This document shows, in pieces, positions 16,902 through 27,182 of a stretch of 64,000 nucleotides of DNA (positions are counted from its first letter, which is position 1; each line of letters starts with the position of its first letter). A program made the position numbers and the translations under genes. The stretch comes from Rhodococcus oxybenzonivorans (GTDB lineage Bacteria; Actinomycetota; Actinomycetes; Mycobacteriales; Mycobacteriaceae): NCBI RefSeq assembly GCF_003130705.1, contig NZ_CP021354.1, positions 5,022,001 through 5,086,000 of the forward strand, read 5' to 3'. The notes beneath the pieces were generated by a model. That model ran no database searches. It saw only the letters and a program-made list of their open reading frames with translations, and was not told the origin of the DNA.

Positions 16902-18458
16902 CTAGTGCGCGAAGTGCCGCGCGCCCGTGAGATACATGGTGATACCGGCTTCCTTGGCGGCGTCGATCACCTCGTTGTCGCGGACCGAACCGCCCGGCTG
17001 CACCACAGCCTTGACGCCCGCGTTGGCGAGAACCTGCAAGCCGTCCGGGAACGGGAAGAACGCGTCGGACGCACCCACCGACCCGACGACCCGGTCGCCC
17101 GCACGCTGCACGGCCAGATGCGCGGAGTCGACACGGTTGACCTGACCCATTCCGACGCCGACCGACGCACCGTCGCTGGCCAGCAGAATGGCATTGGACT
17201 TCACGGAACGGCAAGCCCGCCAAGCGAACTCGAGATCTTTCAAGGTCTGCTCGTCGGCAGCGTCCCCGACCGCGAGAGTCCAGTTGGCGGGGTTGTCACC
17301 TTCGGCGTCAAGAACGTCCCGTTCCTGGAGCAGCGCTCCCCCGGACACCGGACGCAGCTCGATCCCGGTGGGATTCGGCGCCTTCGCAAGAAGCACGCGA
17401 ACGTTCTTCTTCCGCTGCAGCACACCGAGTGCGCCGTCTGCGTACGACGGCGCGATGATCACCTCGGTGAAGATTTCGGCAACCTGCTCCGCCATCTCGA
17501 CGGTGACCTCACGGTTGGCAGCAATCACGCCGCCGTATGCGCTCACCGGATCACACGCGTGCGCCTTGCGGTGCGCCTCGGCGATGTCGCTGCCGACCGC
17601 GATGCCGCACGGATTCGCGTGCTTGATGATCGCGACCGCGGGATCACTGAAGTCGTAGGCGGCACGCCAGGCGGCGTCTCCGTCGGTGTAGTTGTTGTAC
17701 GACATTTCCTTGCCGTGCAGTTGCTCCGCCTGAGCGAGGCCTGCGGAAGCGGCGGGGTTCACGTACAGCGCGGCGGCCTGGTGCGGGTTCTCGCCGTAAC
17801 GGAGCACCGCCGAGCGGTCCCACGTGGCACCGGCCCACTCGGGGAACTGCGAGTCACCACTCTCGACCAGCGTGGACGTCATCCAGCTCGCCACTGCGAC
17901 GTCGTACGACGCGGTGTGCTGGAATGCCTGAGCGGCGAGAGCGGTCCGCTCACCGAGCGTGAAACCGCCGCCGTCAACCGCCGCGAGCACGTCCTCGTAA
18001 CGGGCGGGATCGACGACGACCGCAACCGACGGGTGGTTCTTCGCGGCAGCGCGGACCATCGACGGACCGCCGATGTCGATTTGCTCGACGCACTCGTCAG
18101 GAGTTGCACCCGAGGCGACTGTCTGGGTGAAGGGGTAGAGGTTCACCACCACCAACTGGAACGCCTCGATGCCGAGTTCGTCGAGCTGGGCGAGATGCTC
18201 CGGCTTGCGGGTGTCGGCGAGTACACCGGCGTGCACCCGCGGGTGCAGGGTCTTGACCCGTCCTTCGAGGCACTCGGGGAACCCCGTGAGCGCCTCGACC
18301 GGCGTCACCGGAATACCGGCGTCGGCAATCTTCGCGGCCGTCGACCCGGTCGACACCAATTCGACACCCGCCTTGTGCAGGCCGGTAGCCAGCTCGACCA
18401 GACCGGTCTTGTCGTAGACGCTGACGAGCGCTCGGCGCACAGCCTTGCGTTCACTCAC
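16902..18458 (-). CDS. purH: Bifunctional AICAR transformylase / IMP cyclohydrolase
   Basis: Catalyses the last two steps of de novo IMP synthesis, using 10-formyl-tetrahydrofolate. 518 residues. The N-terminal MGS-like cyclohydrolase domain has [16 protein letters not shown] and [16 protein letters not shown]; the C-terminal transformylase has [28 protein letters not shown] and DAFFPFPDG. Complete and of normal length. The start overlaps the 3' end of purN by 8 bases, so the two consecutive purine steps that use formyl-folate are cotranscribed. Confidence 0.98.
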   Translation of the reverse strand: MSERKAVRRALVSVYDKTGLVELATGLHKAGVELVSTGSTAAKIADAGIPVTPVEALTGFPECLEGRVKTLHPRVHAGVLADTRKPEHLAQLDELGIEAFQLVVVNLYPFTQTVASGATPDECVEQIDIGGPSMVRAAAKNHPSVAVVVDPARYEDVLAAVDGGGFTLGERTALAAQAFQHTASYDVAVASWMTSTLVESGDSQFPEWAGATWDRSAVLRYGENPHQAAALYVNPAASAGLAQAEQLHGKEMSYNNYTDGDAAWRAAYDFSDPAVAIIKHANPCGIAVGSDIAEAHRKAHACDPVSAYGGVIAANREVTVEMAEQVAEIFTEVIIAPSYADGALGVLQRKKNVRVLLAKAPNPTGIELRPVSGGALLQERDVLDAEGDNPANWTLAVGDAADEQTLKDLEFAWRACRSVKSNAILLASDGASVGVGMGQVNRVDSAHLAVQRAGDRVVGSVGASDAFFPFPDGLQVLANAGVKAVVQPGGSVRDNEVIDAAKEAGITMYLTGARHFAH

Positions 18459-19167
18459 TGGGGATCACGGCCTTTCGTCCATCGGATACAACTCCACGGG
18501 TGGCGACAGCGGCGATGACATCCGCCAACAACCGTCGCTCCACAGTCTTGATTCGCTCGTGCAGGGTCGACTCGTCGTCGCCGTCGAGCACGGGCACGGG
18601 TTCCTGCGCGAGAATCGGGCCGGTGTCGACACCGGCGTCCACGAGGTGCACCGTCGACCCCGACACCTTGACGCCGTACGCCAGCGCATCGGGCACGGCG
18701 TGCGCACCGGGGAAGGCGGGCAGCAGCGCGGGGTGGGTATTGATGATGCGGCCACCGAACCGGTCGAGGAACGCCGGGCCGAGAATCTTCATGAAGCCCG
18801 CCGACACCACCAGCGACGGCTCGTGTGCCGCGACAGCCTCAGTGAGCGCCTTGTCCCACGACGCACGGTCCGGGTGGTCGCGCAGGCTCACGCGGAAGTG
18901 GGGAATTCCGGCAGCCTCCGCGTGGCGGATCGCGTCACAGTTCCGGTCGACACCGACCGCCACGACGTCGGCGGGATATCCGCCGGTCCGGGAGGAGTCG
19001 ATCAGCGACCTCAGCAGGGTGCCGGCACCGGATGCGAGTACGACGACCCGCGCCGGTGCCGTCGATGACGTCCCGGTCGCCGCCGTCGGCCTCAGGTGGT
19101 CACGCGAGGAAGTCAGCGCTCTACTCCTGAACAATCGAAAGGCTGGTGAAATCGAACGGGCGGTCAC
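18451..19167 (-). CDS. purN: Phosphoribosylglycinamide formyltransferase
   Basis: Transfers formyl from 10-formyl-THF to GAR in purine synthesis. Core motifs are [41 protein letters not shown] and [12 protein letters not shown] with the catalytic Asn-His-Asp set. The 238-residue frame from GTG 19167 carries about 37 extra N-terminal residues compared with typical PurN. A CAGGAG sequence lies inside that stretch, seven bases before a CTG codon, so the true start may be nearer base 19116. Confidence 0.95.
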   Translation of the reverse strand: MTARSISPAFRLFRSRALTSSRDHLRPTAATGTSSTAPARVVVLASGAGTLLRSLIDSSRTGGYPADVVAVGVDRNCDAIRHAEAAGIPHFRVSLRDHPDRASWDKALTEAVAAHEPSLVVSAGFMKILGPAFLDRFGGRIINTHPALLPAFPGAHAVPDALAYGVKVSGSTVHLVDAGVDTGPILAQEPVPVLDGDDESTLHERIKTVERRLLADVIAAVATRGVVSDGRKAVIPSE

Positions 19168-19187
19168 ATCGTCGACCGACCAAGAGC

Positions 19188-20717
19188 CTAGTCGCTGGGG
19201 GTTGCGGACCCTCGGGGCAGGTCGCCTTCAGCTCCGTGATCCGCTTCGCCGGACGCATCCGATCCCGCAGTCGCCGGGTCTTCCTCCACCTCGGCGTCCA
19301 CCACGACCTCAGCCTGGGCCTCGTCGTCCTCGGGTGCCGCGGCGCCTGCCGGTGTCTCCGGGTCCTCGACGAGCTCCGCGTCGATGACCCTGCCCGGAGC
19401 TTTACCCGCCGGAATGGGAGATGCATCGGGAACGGGAGCGGCGATGGCGGGCACCTCTTCCTCGCCCGGGAGATGGGGTTCCTCCTCGTCGGTCGAGGCC
19501 TCGTCCGCGTCGTCGTCAGCGCCCCGCCCGCGGAACCACGCGATGACGACCGCGGTGATCACTCCGACGAATCCCAGCCAGGCGAATGTCAGTCCGCCGA
19601 ACACCCACCACGTGATCCGGACAGTGCCGAAGGCACCCAGCTCACCGCCGGCGACCAGACCGAGAATCGCGGCCACCACACCCACGCCCGCGGCCGCGGC
19701 CAACACCGTGAACAGGGCTTCCTGTCCGGCCACGCGCCGCCCGGAGTCGCGGCCGAGCATGACACCGATCAGCAGGGGAATTGTCAGCAGAGCGGGCCAG
19801 GCACCGCCCGCGGCGCCGTCCGGAACGGCGCCGAGTACCGGCAACGGAGGCAGCGAGCCGCCCACATTCCCGAACACACTCACCGACACGTTCCCGATGT
19901 CCGCCGTGCCGCCCATCGCGGCGGCGGCCGCACCGATCACGACGTTGGGCAGGTACAGCACCGAGAGCACGGTCAGCCCGAGGAGGCCCACCACACCGTC
20001 GCCCCGCTCGAGCAGCCCACCGACCGTCGACCACTCCACCAGCAACGACACGGTGACCAGAGCGGCACCTGCACCGATAATCGCCGTGAGCGCGCGCAGT
20101 CCCGGCCGCACCGCGTTCCGCCCCCATGCCGGAAGATCCGCAGACCACGTCGGCCACATCGTGACCACAACCCCGAGCCCGGCGGCCAGCAGGTGCACGA
20201 ATAACACCCAGCCGAACGCGGCGAGAGTATTCGGTGGCCACAAGGCGATGACCGCCGATGCGTCCGCGATCACCGCCAGGCTGATCGCGGTGATGACCAA
20301 GGGGCCGCCCACCGCGGCTCCCACGACTCGGAGAACCCGGCGGCGCGACGACGCCACGTCGACGGCCCCGGCGCACCCGCGGGCGACAGCCCACACCATG
20401 CCCGCGGTCGGGATCAACGGAAGGACACCGAGCACGGTGCCGTCGACGGTGACCGGAACCTGGTGAATCGCCAGCCACGACGCAGCGATCGCGCCGAACG
20501 TCCCGGTCAGGTCGCTGTTCGCGGCGACCAGCGTAACCACGATCAACGCCGACAGCAGAACGATCGTCACCGCGGCCGGCCGGAACGCCACCGCCAGCAA
20601 CGCCCACGCCTCGTCGGGGTCCGGCACCCGGGCCTGCGGACCCCGCCCAGTTTCAGCGGATCGCCGCTCATCACCTCGTGCAGCCCTGCGCTGAACACGA
20701 TCAACCAAAGAACTCAT
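19188..20717 (-). CDS. PerM-like polytopic membrane protein (DUF6350)
   Basis: 509 residues with roughly ten hydrophobic segments between residues 45 and 405, then an acidic Asp/Glu-rich, Ala/Pro-containing cytosolic tail. Position directly upstream of purN-purH matches Rv0955 (PerM), which in mycobacteria supports cell division under stress by stabilising the divisome protein FtsB; that function is inferred from synteny and topology. ATG at 20717. The gap to purN is 20 bases, so it is probably the first gene of a three-gene transcript. Confidence 0.82.
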   Translation of the reverse strand: MSSLVDRVQRRAARGDERRSAETGRGPQARVPDPDEAWALLAVAFRPAAVTIVLLSALIVVTLVAANSDLTGTFGAIAASWLAIHQVPVTVDGTVLGVLPLIPTAGMVWAVARGCAGAVDVASSRRRVLRVVGAAVGGPLVITAISLAVIADASAVIALWPPNTLAAFGWVLFVHLLAAGLGVVVTMWPTWSADLPAWGRNAVRPGLRALTAIIGAGAALVTVSLLVEWSTVGGLLERGDGVVGLLGLTVLSVLYLPNVVIGAAAAAMGGTADIGNVSVSVFGNVGGSLPPLPVLGAVPDGAAGGAWPALLTIPLLIGVMLGRDSGRRVAGQEALFTVLAAAAGVGVVAAILGLVAGGELGAFGTVRITWWVFGGLTFAWLGFVGVITAVVIAWFRGRGADDDADEASTDEEEPHLPGEEEVPAIAAPVPDASPIPAGKAPGRVIDAELVEDPETPAGAAAPEDDEAQAEVVVDAEVEEDPATAGSDASGEADHGAEGDLPRGSATPSD

Positions 20718-20774
20718 CCCCTCGAGAGTGGCACCTCGGCGCCGCGACCGCGGTCAGGCGCGCCGCACAGAAGT

Positions 20775-20802
20775 GGCCTCCGACCATGGGCGGTCGAAGG
20801 CC
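20775..20802 (-). terminator. Hairpin downstream of the DUF5336 gene
   Basis: GGCCTCCGACC (20775-20785) pairs imperfectly with GGTCGAAGGCC (20792-20802). It lies 20 bases past the stop of the minus-strand DUF5336 gene, before the PerM-like gene. Confidence 0.5.
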
Positions 20803-20822
20803 ATCTGCTTGGTTCTGTCCCG

Positions 20823-21899
20823 TTACTTGTCGTCCCGGTCGGAACGGGTGTCGAAGGCCTGGGTCGGTGCACCGTGACCCTCGGACTCGGACGACTCGCC
20901 TGTGTCGGCATGCTGCGACTCGGAACGCGACTGCTCGCCGTACTCCAGGGTGCGCTCCACCGGCGACGATCCGGACTGCGCGCCGTAGGCAGGAGCGGCG
21001 TGCTGGGCCGAACCGTAACTGGTGCCCGCCGGTCCCGTCGGGTACTGCGAGGAGGGGGTTGCGCCCGGCTGCGAATACCCCTGGTACTGCGGCTGCTGAT
21101 ATGCGGTCGTCGGAGCGTCGTACGGCGCCGACCCTGCCCCATAGCCCTGCTGCTGCCCGTAGCCCTGACCGTAACCGGACTGACCTGGCGAAGACTGCGT
21201 CTGGCCGGGCTGCTGCTGACCGGGCTGGCCCTGGTGGCCGAAGCCCTGCTGGCCGTACGGAGACTGACCCGACTGCCCGTATCCCGGCTGCGGCTGACCG
21301 CCCTGCGGACCGAAGCCCTGCGGACCGCTGTACCCCTGTGAAGGCTGCTGACCGTAGCCCTGCGACGGCTGCCCGTAGGACTGTTGCCCGCTCTGGCCGT
21401 AGCCGCCCTGCCCGGACTGGCCGAAAGCACCAGCGGCCGAAGGACTGCGGACCGGCTGCTTCACGATGCCGATGTCGAACAGCAGCGCAGCGACCGCCAC
21501 TGCCGACTGGATGAATCCCAGCACGAGGATCAAGATGGCGCCCCAACCCGAATCGGCGTCGAAGTTGAGGAAGATGAGCAGGGCGAGAACCCAGCCGGAG
21601 ATGGACGCCGCCGCCGCGGCACCCGCATAGTTCTGTTTGGGGAGAAGAGATACCGCAGCCAGCAGACCGCCGAGGAACAGCAGCCCGAGGCCGTGCGACC
21701 CCGCCTCGAAGGAATTGAGCGGTTCACTGACGACGGTGACGTACGGGGCGAACCCGAACAGCAGGTTCAGCAACCCGAGAACCGCGACACCGATCAGGAG
21801 GAAGAAGCCCAGGCCTTTGGAATCTCCCCCTGCATTCTCCTGCGCTGCATTCTGTTGCGCGGGCGGACCGTAGCTCGGTCCGCCGGGCGGGAACGTCAT
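20823..21899 (-). CDS. DUF5336 membrane protein with Gly/Gln/Tyr/Pro-rich tail
   Basis: 358 residues: a short N-terminal segment with SYGPPAQQ, four hydrophobic segments between about 30 and 145, then a long low-complexity tail of GYGQ, GQSGY and PQGYG repeats ending in an acidic stretch ([12 protein letters not shown]). Matches the Rv0954 position and architecture; Rv0954 has been linked to the mycobacterial divisome, so a scaffolding role near the division site is a fair guess. The repeat tail resembles prion-like, phase-separating regions. Start ATG 21899 has GAGGAG upstream. Confidence 0.85.
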   Translation of the reverse strand: MTFPPGGPSYGPPAQQNAAQENAGGDSKGLGFFLLIGVAVLGLLNLLFGFAPYVTVVSEPLNSFEAGSHGLGLLFLGGLLAAVSLLPKQNYAGAAAAASISGWVLALLIFLNFDADSGWGAILILVLGFIQSAVAVAALLFDIGIVKQPVRSPSAAGAFGQSGQGGYGQSGQQSYGQPSQGYGQQPSQGYSGPQGFGPQGGQPQPGYGQSGQSPYGQQGFGHQGQPGQQQPGQTQSSPGQSGYGQGYGQQQGYGAGSAPYDAPTTAYQQPQYQGYSQPGATPSSQYPTGPAGTSYGSAQHAAPAYGAQSGSSPVERTLEYGEQSRSESQHADTGESSESEGHGAPTQAFDTRSDRDDK

Positions 21900-22025
21900 G
21901 ACTTCTCCTCGTCGACAAGTGGTCGTCTGCGTGCGCTCTTCCGACGCTAGCCTACGTATACCCGTCGGTCACTGCCCTCGGTAGCGGCCCACACCGCCGG
22001 GAACGGCGCGGGAGACAATGGGTCG

Positions 22026-22652
22026 ATGCCGTACACGCTCGCTCCCCGCGCTACCGATCTCACCGTCGAAACGGAGATCAAGCATTCGCGCTTCATCGCG
22101 GCCCTGCGGCGAGTGGAGGATGCAGAATCGGCACAGGATTTCGTGCAGTCGCAGCGCCGCGCGTATCCCGATGCGCGGCATCATTGTTCCGCCTACATTG
22201 TCGGGAACGGACCCAGTGAACGGCTCGAGCGTTCGAGTGACGACGGAGAGCCCGGCGGAACGGCGGGGATACCCATGCTGCAGGTCCTGCGGACACGGGA
22301 CCTCGTCGACGTCGCAGTGGTGGTCACACGATATTTCGGCGGAATCAAACTGGGGGCGGGCGGACTGGTCCGCGCGTATTCGGGCGCGGTGGCCGCGGCG
22401 ATCGACGCCTCACGCCTCGTGGCACGGGAGCGTCGACAACTTCACACGCTGGCAACTCGTCACGCCGATGCGGGTCGGGTGGAGTCGGAACTGCGGATGC
22501 GCGGAGTGGTGGTCGTGGAGACGACGTACGGCGAAGAGGCGGTACTCACGCTCGCGGCCCGCGATTCGGAGGACTTGGCGAATCTGGTCGCGGAAGTCAC
22601 GGCAGGCGCGGGAACACTTCATCCGGCCGGGGAGATCTGGATAGACGCCTAA
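22026..22652 (+). CDS. YigZ/IMPACT family protein
   Basis: 208 residues: the N-terminal UPF0029/IMPACT domain (KHSRFIAALRRVEDAESAQDFV, DARHHCSAYIVG, DDGEPGGTAGIPML, VTRYFGGIKLGAGGLVRAY) and a C-terminal DUF1949 ferredoxin-like domain. Bacterial members bind nucleic acid and have been tied to translation, but the precise job is unsettled. It stands alone on the plus strand between minus-strand genes and converges on sucD across a long palindrome. Confidence 0.92.
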   Translation: MPYTLAPRATDLTVETEIKHSRFIAALRRVEDAESAQDFVQSQRRAYPDARHHCSAYIVGNGPSERLERSSDDGEPGGTAGIPMLQVLRTRDLVDVAVVVTRYFGGIKLGAGGLVRAYSGAVAAAIDASRLVARERRQLHTLATRHADAGRVESELRMRGVVVVETTYGEEAVLTLAARDSEDLANLVAEVTAGAGTLHPAGEIWIDA

Positions 22653-22656
22653 AGCC

Positions 22657-22706
22657 GCCCGTGCGCCTTTTTGGTAGTTGGAGCTACCCAAAAGGCGCAC
22701 GGGCGC
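22657..22706. repeat. Palindrome family 2, copy 1 (22-bp arms)
   Basis: Arms 22657-22678 and 22685-22706 pair with a single mismatch around a six-base loop; the core is GTGCGCCTTTTTGGTAG. It fills the gap between convergent yigZ and sucD and is followed by a GGCGC-GGA-GCGCC mini-hairpin. The same core recurs at 63325-63364. Confidence 0.9.
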
Positions 22707-22713
22707 GGAGCGC

Positions 22714-23616
22714 CTAGGCCTGGACGGTCAGGCTCTGCAGGATCTCGCGAGCGAGCGCAGCGGTCTCGGACGGCGTCTTGCCGACCTTGACGCCGGCCGC
22801 CTCGAGGGCGTCCTTCTTGGCCTGCGCGGTTCCCGAGGAGCCGGAGACGATGGCGCCGGCGTGGCCCATGGTCTTGCCCTCGGGAGCGGTGAAGCCGGCG
22901 ACGTAGCCGACGACCGGCTTGGTCACGTTCGCCTTGATGTAGTCGGCGGCACGCTCTTCGGCGTCGCCACCGATCTCACCGATCATGACGATGACCTTGG
23001 TCTCGGGGTCCTTCTCGAACGCCTCGATGGCGTCGATGTGGGTGGTTCCGATGACCGGGTCGCCGCCGATGCCGATGGCGGTGGAGAAACCGAAGTCACG
23101 CAGCTCGAACATCATCTGGTAGGTCAGCGTGCCCGACTTTGAAACGAGACCGATGGGACCGCTGCCCGCGATGTTGGCGGGGGTGATGCCGACCAGCGAC
23201 TCGCCCGGGGTGATGATGCCGGGGCAGTTCGGGCCGATGATGCGGGTCTTGTTGCCCTTGGAGACGTTGTACGCCCAGGCGTACGCCGAATCCTGCACGG
23301 GGATGCCCTCGGTGATGACCACGAGCAGCGGGATCTCCGCGTCGATGGCCTCGACGATGGCGTCCTTGGCGAAGGCCGGCGGAACGAACGCGATCGAGAC
23401 GTCCGCACCGGTCTTCTCGATGGCCTCGGCGACGGTGCCGAAGACGGGGAGCTCGACGCCGCCGTCATGGGTGACGGTGGTGCCGGCCTTGCGGGCGTTG
23501 ACGCCGCCGACGACCTGAGTACCGGCCTTGAGCATCAGCGCGGTGTGCTTGGTGCCCTCGCCGCCGGTGATGCCCTGGACGATGACCTTGGAGTCCTTGG
23601 TCAGGAAGATAGCCAT
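22714..23616 (-). CDS. sucD: Succinyl-CoA synthetase alpha subunit
   Basis: TCA-cycle interconversion of succinyl-CoA and succinate with nucleotide phosphorylation. 300 residues: CoA-binding Rossmann part with [15 protein letters not shown], then [15 protein letters not shown] and the phosphohistidine segment [13 protein letters not shown]. Full length. It follows sucC after 16 bases and shares its transcript. Confidence 0.98.
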   Translation of the reverse strand: MAIFLTKDSKVIVQGITGGEGTKHTALMLKAGTQVVGGVNARKAGTTVTHDGGVELPVFGTVAEAIEKTGADVSIAFVPPAFAKDAIVEAIDAEIPLLVVITEGIPVQDSAYAWAYNVSKGNKTRIIGPNCPGIITPGESLVGITPANIAGSGPIGLVSKSGTLTYQMMFELRDFGFSTAIGIGGDPVIGTTHIDAIEAFEKDPETKVIVMIGEIGGDAEERAADYIKANVTKPVVGYVAGFTAPEGKTMGHAGAIVSGSSGTAQAKKDALEAAGVKVGKTPSETAALAREILQSLTVQA

Positions 23617-23632
23617 GTTGTTTTAAGTCCCT

Positions 23633-24802
23633 TTACTTTGCGGCGAAGGCCAGCTCGGCAGCCTTGTCGGCGGCCTCGTCCATGGTTCCGACGACCGTGA
23701 CCAGCGGGTGAGCGGCCTCGGCGAGGATACGGCGACCCTCTTCGACATTGTTGCCGTCCAAGCGGACGACCAGAGGCTTGTTGGCCTCGTCACCGAGCGT
23801 CTTCAGGGCGCCGACGATGCCGTTGGCGACGGCGTCACACGCGGTGATGCCACCGAACACGTTCACGAACACACTCTTGACCTGCTCGTCGTTCAGGATG
23901 ACGTCGAGCCCGTTGGCCATGACCTCGGCGGACGCACCGCCGCCGATGTCGAGGAAGTTGGCGGGCTTCACGCCGCCGTGCTTCTCACCGGCGTAGGCGA
24001 CGACGTCCAGGGTCGACATGACCAGGCCGGCGCCGTTGCCGATGATGCCGACCTGTCCGTCGAGCTTGACGTAGTTGAGGTCGTTTTCCTTGGCCTTGAG
24101 CTCGAGCGGGTCGGTGGCGTCCTTGTCCTCGAACGCCTCGTGGCCGGGCTGACGGAAGGCAGCGTTCTCGTCCAGCGTGACCTTGCCGTCGAGCGCGAGG
24201 ATCTGGTCGTCCGGGGTACGGACGAGCGGGTTGACCTCGACGAGGAGAGCGTCTTCCTTGATGAAGACGTCCCACAGCTTCTGGATTGTGACGGCCGCTG
24301 CGTCGAGCACCTCCGCGGGCAGCTTTCCTGCCTCGGCGATGCTGCGCGCGAACGCGAGGTCGACACCCTTCACGGCGTCGACGGGGATCTTGGCGAGGGC
24401 GTCGGGGTTCTCCTCGGCGGTGACCTCGATCTCGACTCCACCTTCCACCGAACACATGGCCAGGTAGGTGCGGTTGGTGCGGTCGAGCAGGAATGAGATG
24501 TAGTACTCCTCGGCGATGTCACTCGCCTCTGCGACCAGGAGCTTCTTGACGACATGGCCCTTGATGTCGAGGCCGAGAATCGCCTCGGCGTTCGCCTGGG
24601 CGGCGTCGACGTCTGCGGAGTACTTGACGCCACCCGCCTTGCCGCGGCCGCCGACCTTGACCTGTGCCTTGATCATCACGGGCTTGCCGATTTCTTCGGC
24701 AATCTCGCGCGCGCCGGCGACCGTGTCGGTAACACGCCCAGCCGAAGTCGGCACCTCGTGCTTGGCGAAGAGTTCCTTCGCCTGGTATTCGAAGAGATCC
24801 AT
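23633..24802 (-). CDS. sucC: Succinyl-CoA synthetase beta subunit (ADP-forming)
   Basis: 389 residues: [20 protein letters not shown] start, ATP-grasp domain with [16 protein letters not shown], and C-terminal NIFGGIT-like segment [17 protein letters not shown] followed by [15 protein letters not shown]. First gene of sucC-sucD. The 168-base leader region contains an inverted repeat ACCCGCTC/GAGCGGGT (24829-24853) of unknown role. Confidence 0.98.
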   Translation of the reverse strand: MDLFEYQAKELFAKHEVPTSAGRVTDTVAGAREIAEEIGKPVMIKAQVKVGGRGKAGGVKYSADVDAAQANAEAILGLDIKGHVVKKLLVAEASDIAEEYYISFLLDRTNRTYLAMCSVEGGVEIEVTAEENPDALAKIPVDAVKGVDLAFARSIAEAGKLPAEVLDAAAVTIQKLWDVFIKEDALLVEVNPLVRTPDDQILALDGKVTLDENAAFRQPGHEAFEDKDATDPLELKAKENDLNYVKLDGQVGIIGNGAGLVMSTLDVVAYAGEKHGGVKPANFLDIGGGASAEVMANGLDVILNDEQVKSVFVNVFGGITACDAVANGIVGALKTLGDEANKPLVVRLDGNNVEEGRRILAEAAHPLVTVVGTMDEAADKAAELAFAAK

Positions 24803-24970
24803 CTGCTCACCGTCTCGTCTGCGTTGACACCCGCTCGAGGGGTAGGAGCGGGTCTGTTTTGGACTTTAACCAGTTGCCGGGCCAGGTCTGCGCCCGCGTG
24901 CATGGTATGTGGTCCACATCACGCGATACGCCCCCCTGAGGTGCGCCTCACCGATTTTCCGGCGGGGTGC

Positions 24971-26950
24971 TCACCGTTTTCCGGTGCGTGCTGTGAGGGC
25001 CGCGGCAGCCGCAACCAACACTATGCCCACCGCGGACGGGATGACACCGGCCCCCATTTCCGGGGCCTCCAGCCGCGCTCGGGTGAGTGGCCAGGACAGC
25101 AAATACACCCCCAGGGCGACGCCTGCTCCCAGGAGGAGTGCGCATGCCCGGGCAGGCCTCGCACGCGCGGCCACGATTACCGCGAGGACGACCGACGCAC
25201 CCAGCAACGCCCGTCCCCACACGTCGAGTCCCCAGGGAAGTTCCCCGAAGGTGGCGGCAGCGGAGTGGTCGCCCACAGCATCGATGCCGGAGAAGAGCGG
25301 AAGTGCCAGGCCGACGAACGCGAACAGGGCGCCGAGCCCCCCGACGACGAGGACCGCGAGATCGGTCGAGCGCTCCTCGGAGGTATCGATCTCCTCCCGT
25401 TCCGCGGAACCGGCGAACCAGGTGAGCACCCCGGTCACGGCGGCGGCGACCGCGGCGCACCACAGCAGAACCGAGCCGGCGCCGGCGCTGATACCCGGCA
25501 CATCGGTGGCGAGCACCACGGATTGGGTCACCGCCGCGACGGAGAAGGGAATCGTCACCCACAGAATTCCGACCGCGGGTCGCACCGCCGAAGCGAACTC
25601 GGAGAAGAACAACCAGATCGTTCCGACGGCGAGAACGATGGCGGCGACGAGGACGACCCGGGTGGCGAGAACGTCGGGACGCACCAACGAGGCGGGCGTG
25701 TCCAGTACCGGAAGCAATGCCCCGGTGGCGGCGAGGACGGTGGTGAGGGCTCCGGCGGTTCCGGCGGTGAGGTGCCATCGGGCGAGCCGTGCGCGAGCTG
25801 CCTCGGCTTCCGCTCGGGCGGCGGCCTTGGCAACGCCTTTCCCGGACGGCGTGACGGCCCCCGCCTTCCCCGTGGCTGGTGTCACCGTCCGATCTGTCGC
25901 GGCGCCGGCCAGCGCCTGCAGGATGCGACCGTCGCGGGCGCGGTCGATCGCGGGGACACACAGCCCCGCGAGTACCAACGCGCCGGCCCCGAAGGTTCCC
26001 CACACCGAGCCCGGCCCGACCCCGATGCGTTCGCCTGCGGCCAGTCCTGCCACGAGGCGCGTCCCGACTACACCCAGAGCAGCGAGCCCGAACCCGATCA
26101 GGACTCCCGCCGACACGGGCGGGGAGATCGACGCCAACGCGGAGGCGACGGCGATCAGGACGGCGACGGCCATCGCCGCGGCCCCGATCGAGGTCGCGAG
26201 ATCGGATTCGACCACGGCCGGCACCAAAATGACGGGATCCGAGGACACGAGGGCGGGCGCGAACAGTGCTCCGACCAGCACCACGGCCGCTGCCACCGTC
26301 ACCGCGGACAAGAGGAAACCGACTCGCGCTCCGGTCGAGCGTCCCACCTGTTCGGAACTGCGTGCATCGCCGTAGCCGTCGAGGAGGGAGCAGCGGTGGA
26401 CCGCCACCATCCCGAGAAGGCCGGCGAGCACGATCAGGATGTGACCGGCCACGAGGGTGTAGGCGCCGGTGCCCGCGGTGAGTTCCGCTGCCGTCTGCGG
26501 ACGGAACAGCTCCAGTCGGTTGGCATCGATTGCGTCCGTCCACAGCTGAACGTCCAGGATGGCAGCGCCGATCGAGACCGCACCCGCGCCCGCGAGGAGG
26601 CCGCCGGCGAATGCCGTCCTGCGCGCGGCGAGGGCGGCGATCGCCACGATCGGCGCTGCGAGGGCAAATACTGCCGCGCACACGGCCGCGGCGCCGACGC
26701 CCGGCAACACCGTGGCGCCTGCCGCCTGCCGTGCCGCTTGTAGGACGGGTGCGGCAGCGACACCCAGTCCTCCGACGAAAGCCAGGATGGCAGCGGTCGT
26801 GCACCCTCGACGCGCCTTGTCGGGATCCGGCTCCTCGACCGCGGCGGATCGAGCGCCGCCTCCTGGGGAAGGAATACGTTCGGGCTCGGCTCTGGGAATA
26901 CGTTCGGGCTGCGCCCGGGGGCCTTCTCCGGAACGAGTTGATGACGCCAC
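24971..26950 (-). CDS. Large polytopic membrane protein, unknown function
   Basis: 659 residues from a GTG start. A Pro/Arg/Glu-rich N-terminal 50 residues contains PERIPRAEPERIPSPGG repeats. At least a dozen hydrophobic segments follow, rich in Ala, Val and Gly, with one cytosolic Lys/Ala/Glu-rich loop (GKGVAKAAARAEAEAARARL) near residue 385. No transporter or enzyme motif is recognisable. Same strand as sucCD, 168 bases upstream of sucC. Similar large Ala-rich membrane proteins sit near sucCD in related Corynebacteriales. Confidence 0.75.
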   Translation of the reverse strand: MASSTRSGEGPRAQPERIPRAEPERIPSPGGGARSAAVEEPDPDKARRGCTTAAILAFVGGLGVAAAPVLQAARQAAGATVLPGVGAAAVCAAVFALAAPIVAIAALAARRTAFAGGLLAGAGAVSIGAAILDVQLWTDAIDANRLELFRPQTAAELTAGTGAYTLVAGHILIVLAGLLGMVAVHRCSLLDGYGDARSSEQVGRSTGARVGFLLSAVTVAAAVVLVGALFAPALVSSDPVILVPAVVESDLATSIGAAAMAVAVLIAVASALASISPPVSAGVLIGFGLAALGVVGTRLVAGLAAGERIGVGPGSVWGTFGAGALVLAGLCVPAIDRARDGRILQALAGAATDRTVTPATGKAGAVTPSGKGVAKAAARAEAEAARARLARWHLTAGTAGALTTVLAATGALLPVLDTPASLVRPDVLATRVVLVAAIVLAVGTIWLFFSEFASAVRPAVGILWVTIPFSVAAVTQSVVLATDVPGISAGAGSVLLWCAAVAAAVTGVLTWFAGSAEREEIDTSEERSTDLAVLVVGGLGALFAFVGLALPLFSGIDAVGDHSAAATFGELPWGLDVWGRALLGASVVLAVIVAARARPARACALLLGAGVALGVYLLSWPLTRARLEAPEMGAGVIPSAVGIVLVAAAAALTARTGKR

Positions 26951-27059
26951 GGACCGACGCTAACGCCTCGCACCCGGCCCGCGGCCGGTGTGACACGCGC
27001 TTCTCCGCTGGAGATCGAATCGAGACCGATTACCCGCGCCCACATTCCCCCAGCTCACG

Positions 27060-27077
27060 TTGTGATGCCCGTCACAA
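27060..27077. promoter_or_regulatory. Crp/GlxR-like site before the M23 peptidase
   Basis: TTGTGA-TGCCCG-TCACAA: perfect six-base arms around a six-base spacer, matching the Crp/GlxR consensus TGTGA(N6)TCACA. It lies 106 bases upstream of the M23 peptidase start. In M. tuberculosis, Crp controls cell-wall genes such as rpfA, so cAMP control of this wall enzyme is plausible. Confidence 0.65.
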
Positions 27078-27182
27078 GTAGCTGTTCATTCGCGTTACAG
27101 GTTGCGCTCATCGCAACCGTTTCGTTACCGTCGCCAAGGTCTAAGTCACAGGCAGGTCACGAGCAGGAGGTTGGACGGGCGT

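Noticed and set aside
24829..24853. Inverted repeat ACCCGCTC/GAGCGGGT in the sucC leader
   Set aside because: Eight-bp stem without a U-tract or known motif; could be regulatory but there is no supporting evidence.
24554..26743. 729-residue plus-strand frame opposite the membrane protein and sucC
   Set aside because: Composition is Gly/Arg/His/Asp-rich without secondary-structure sense; it lies entirely antisense to better-supported genes.
24948..26996. Very long Arg/Gly-rich frame antisense-phase to the polytopic membrane protein
   Set aside because: A typical shadow frame of GC-rich DNA. The other minus-strand frame gives hydrophobic membrane segments and proper codon bias.
26951..27182. 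c-di-AMP (ydaO-type) riboswitch before the M23 peptidase
   Set aside because: Wall hydrolases in actinobacteria often have one, but no matching conserved core is visible; only the Crp-like palindrome is supported.
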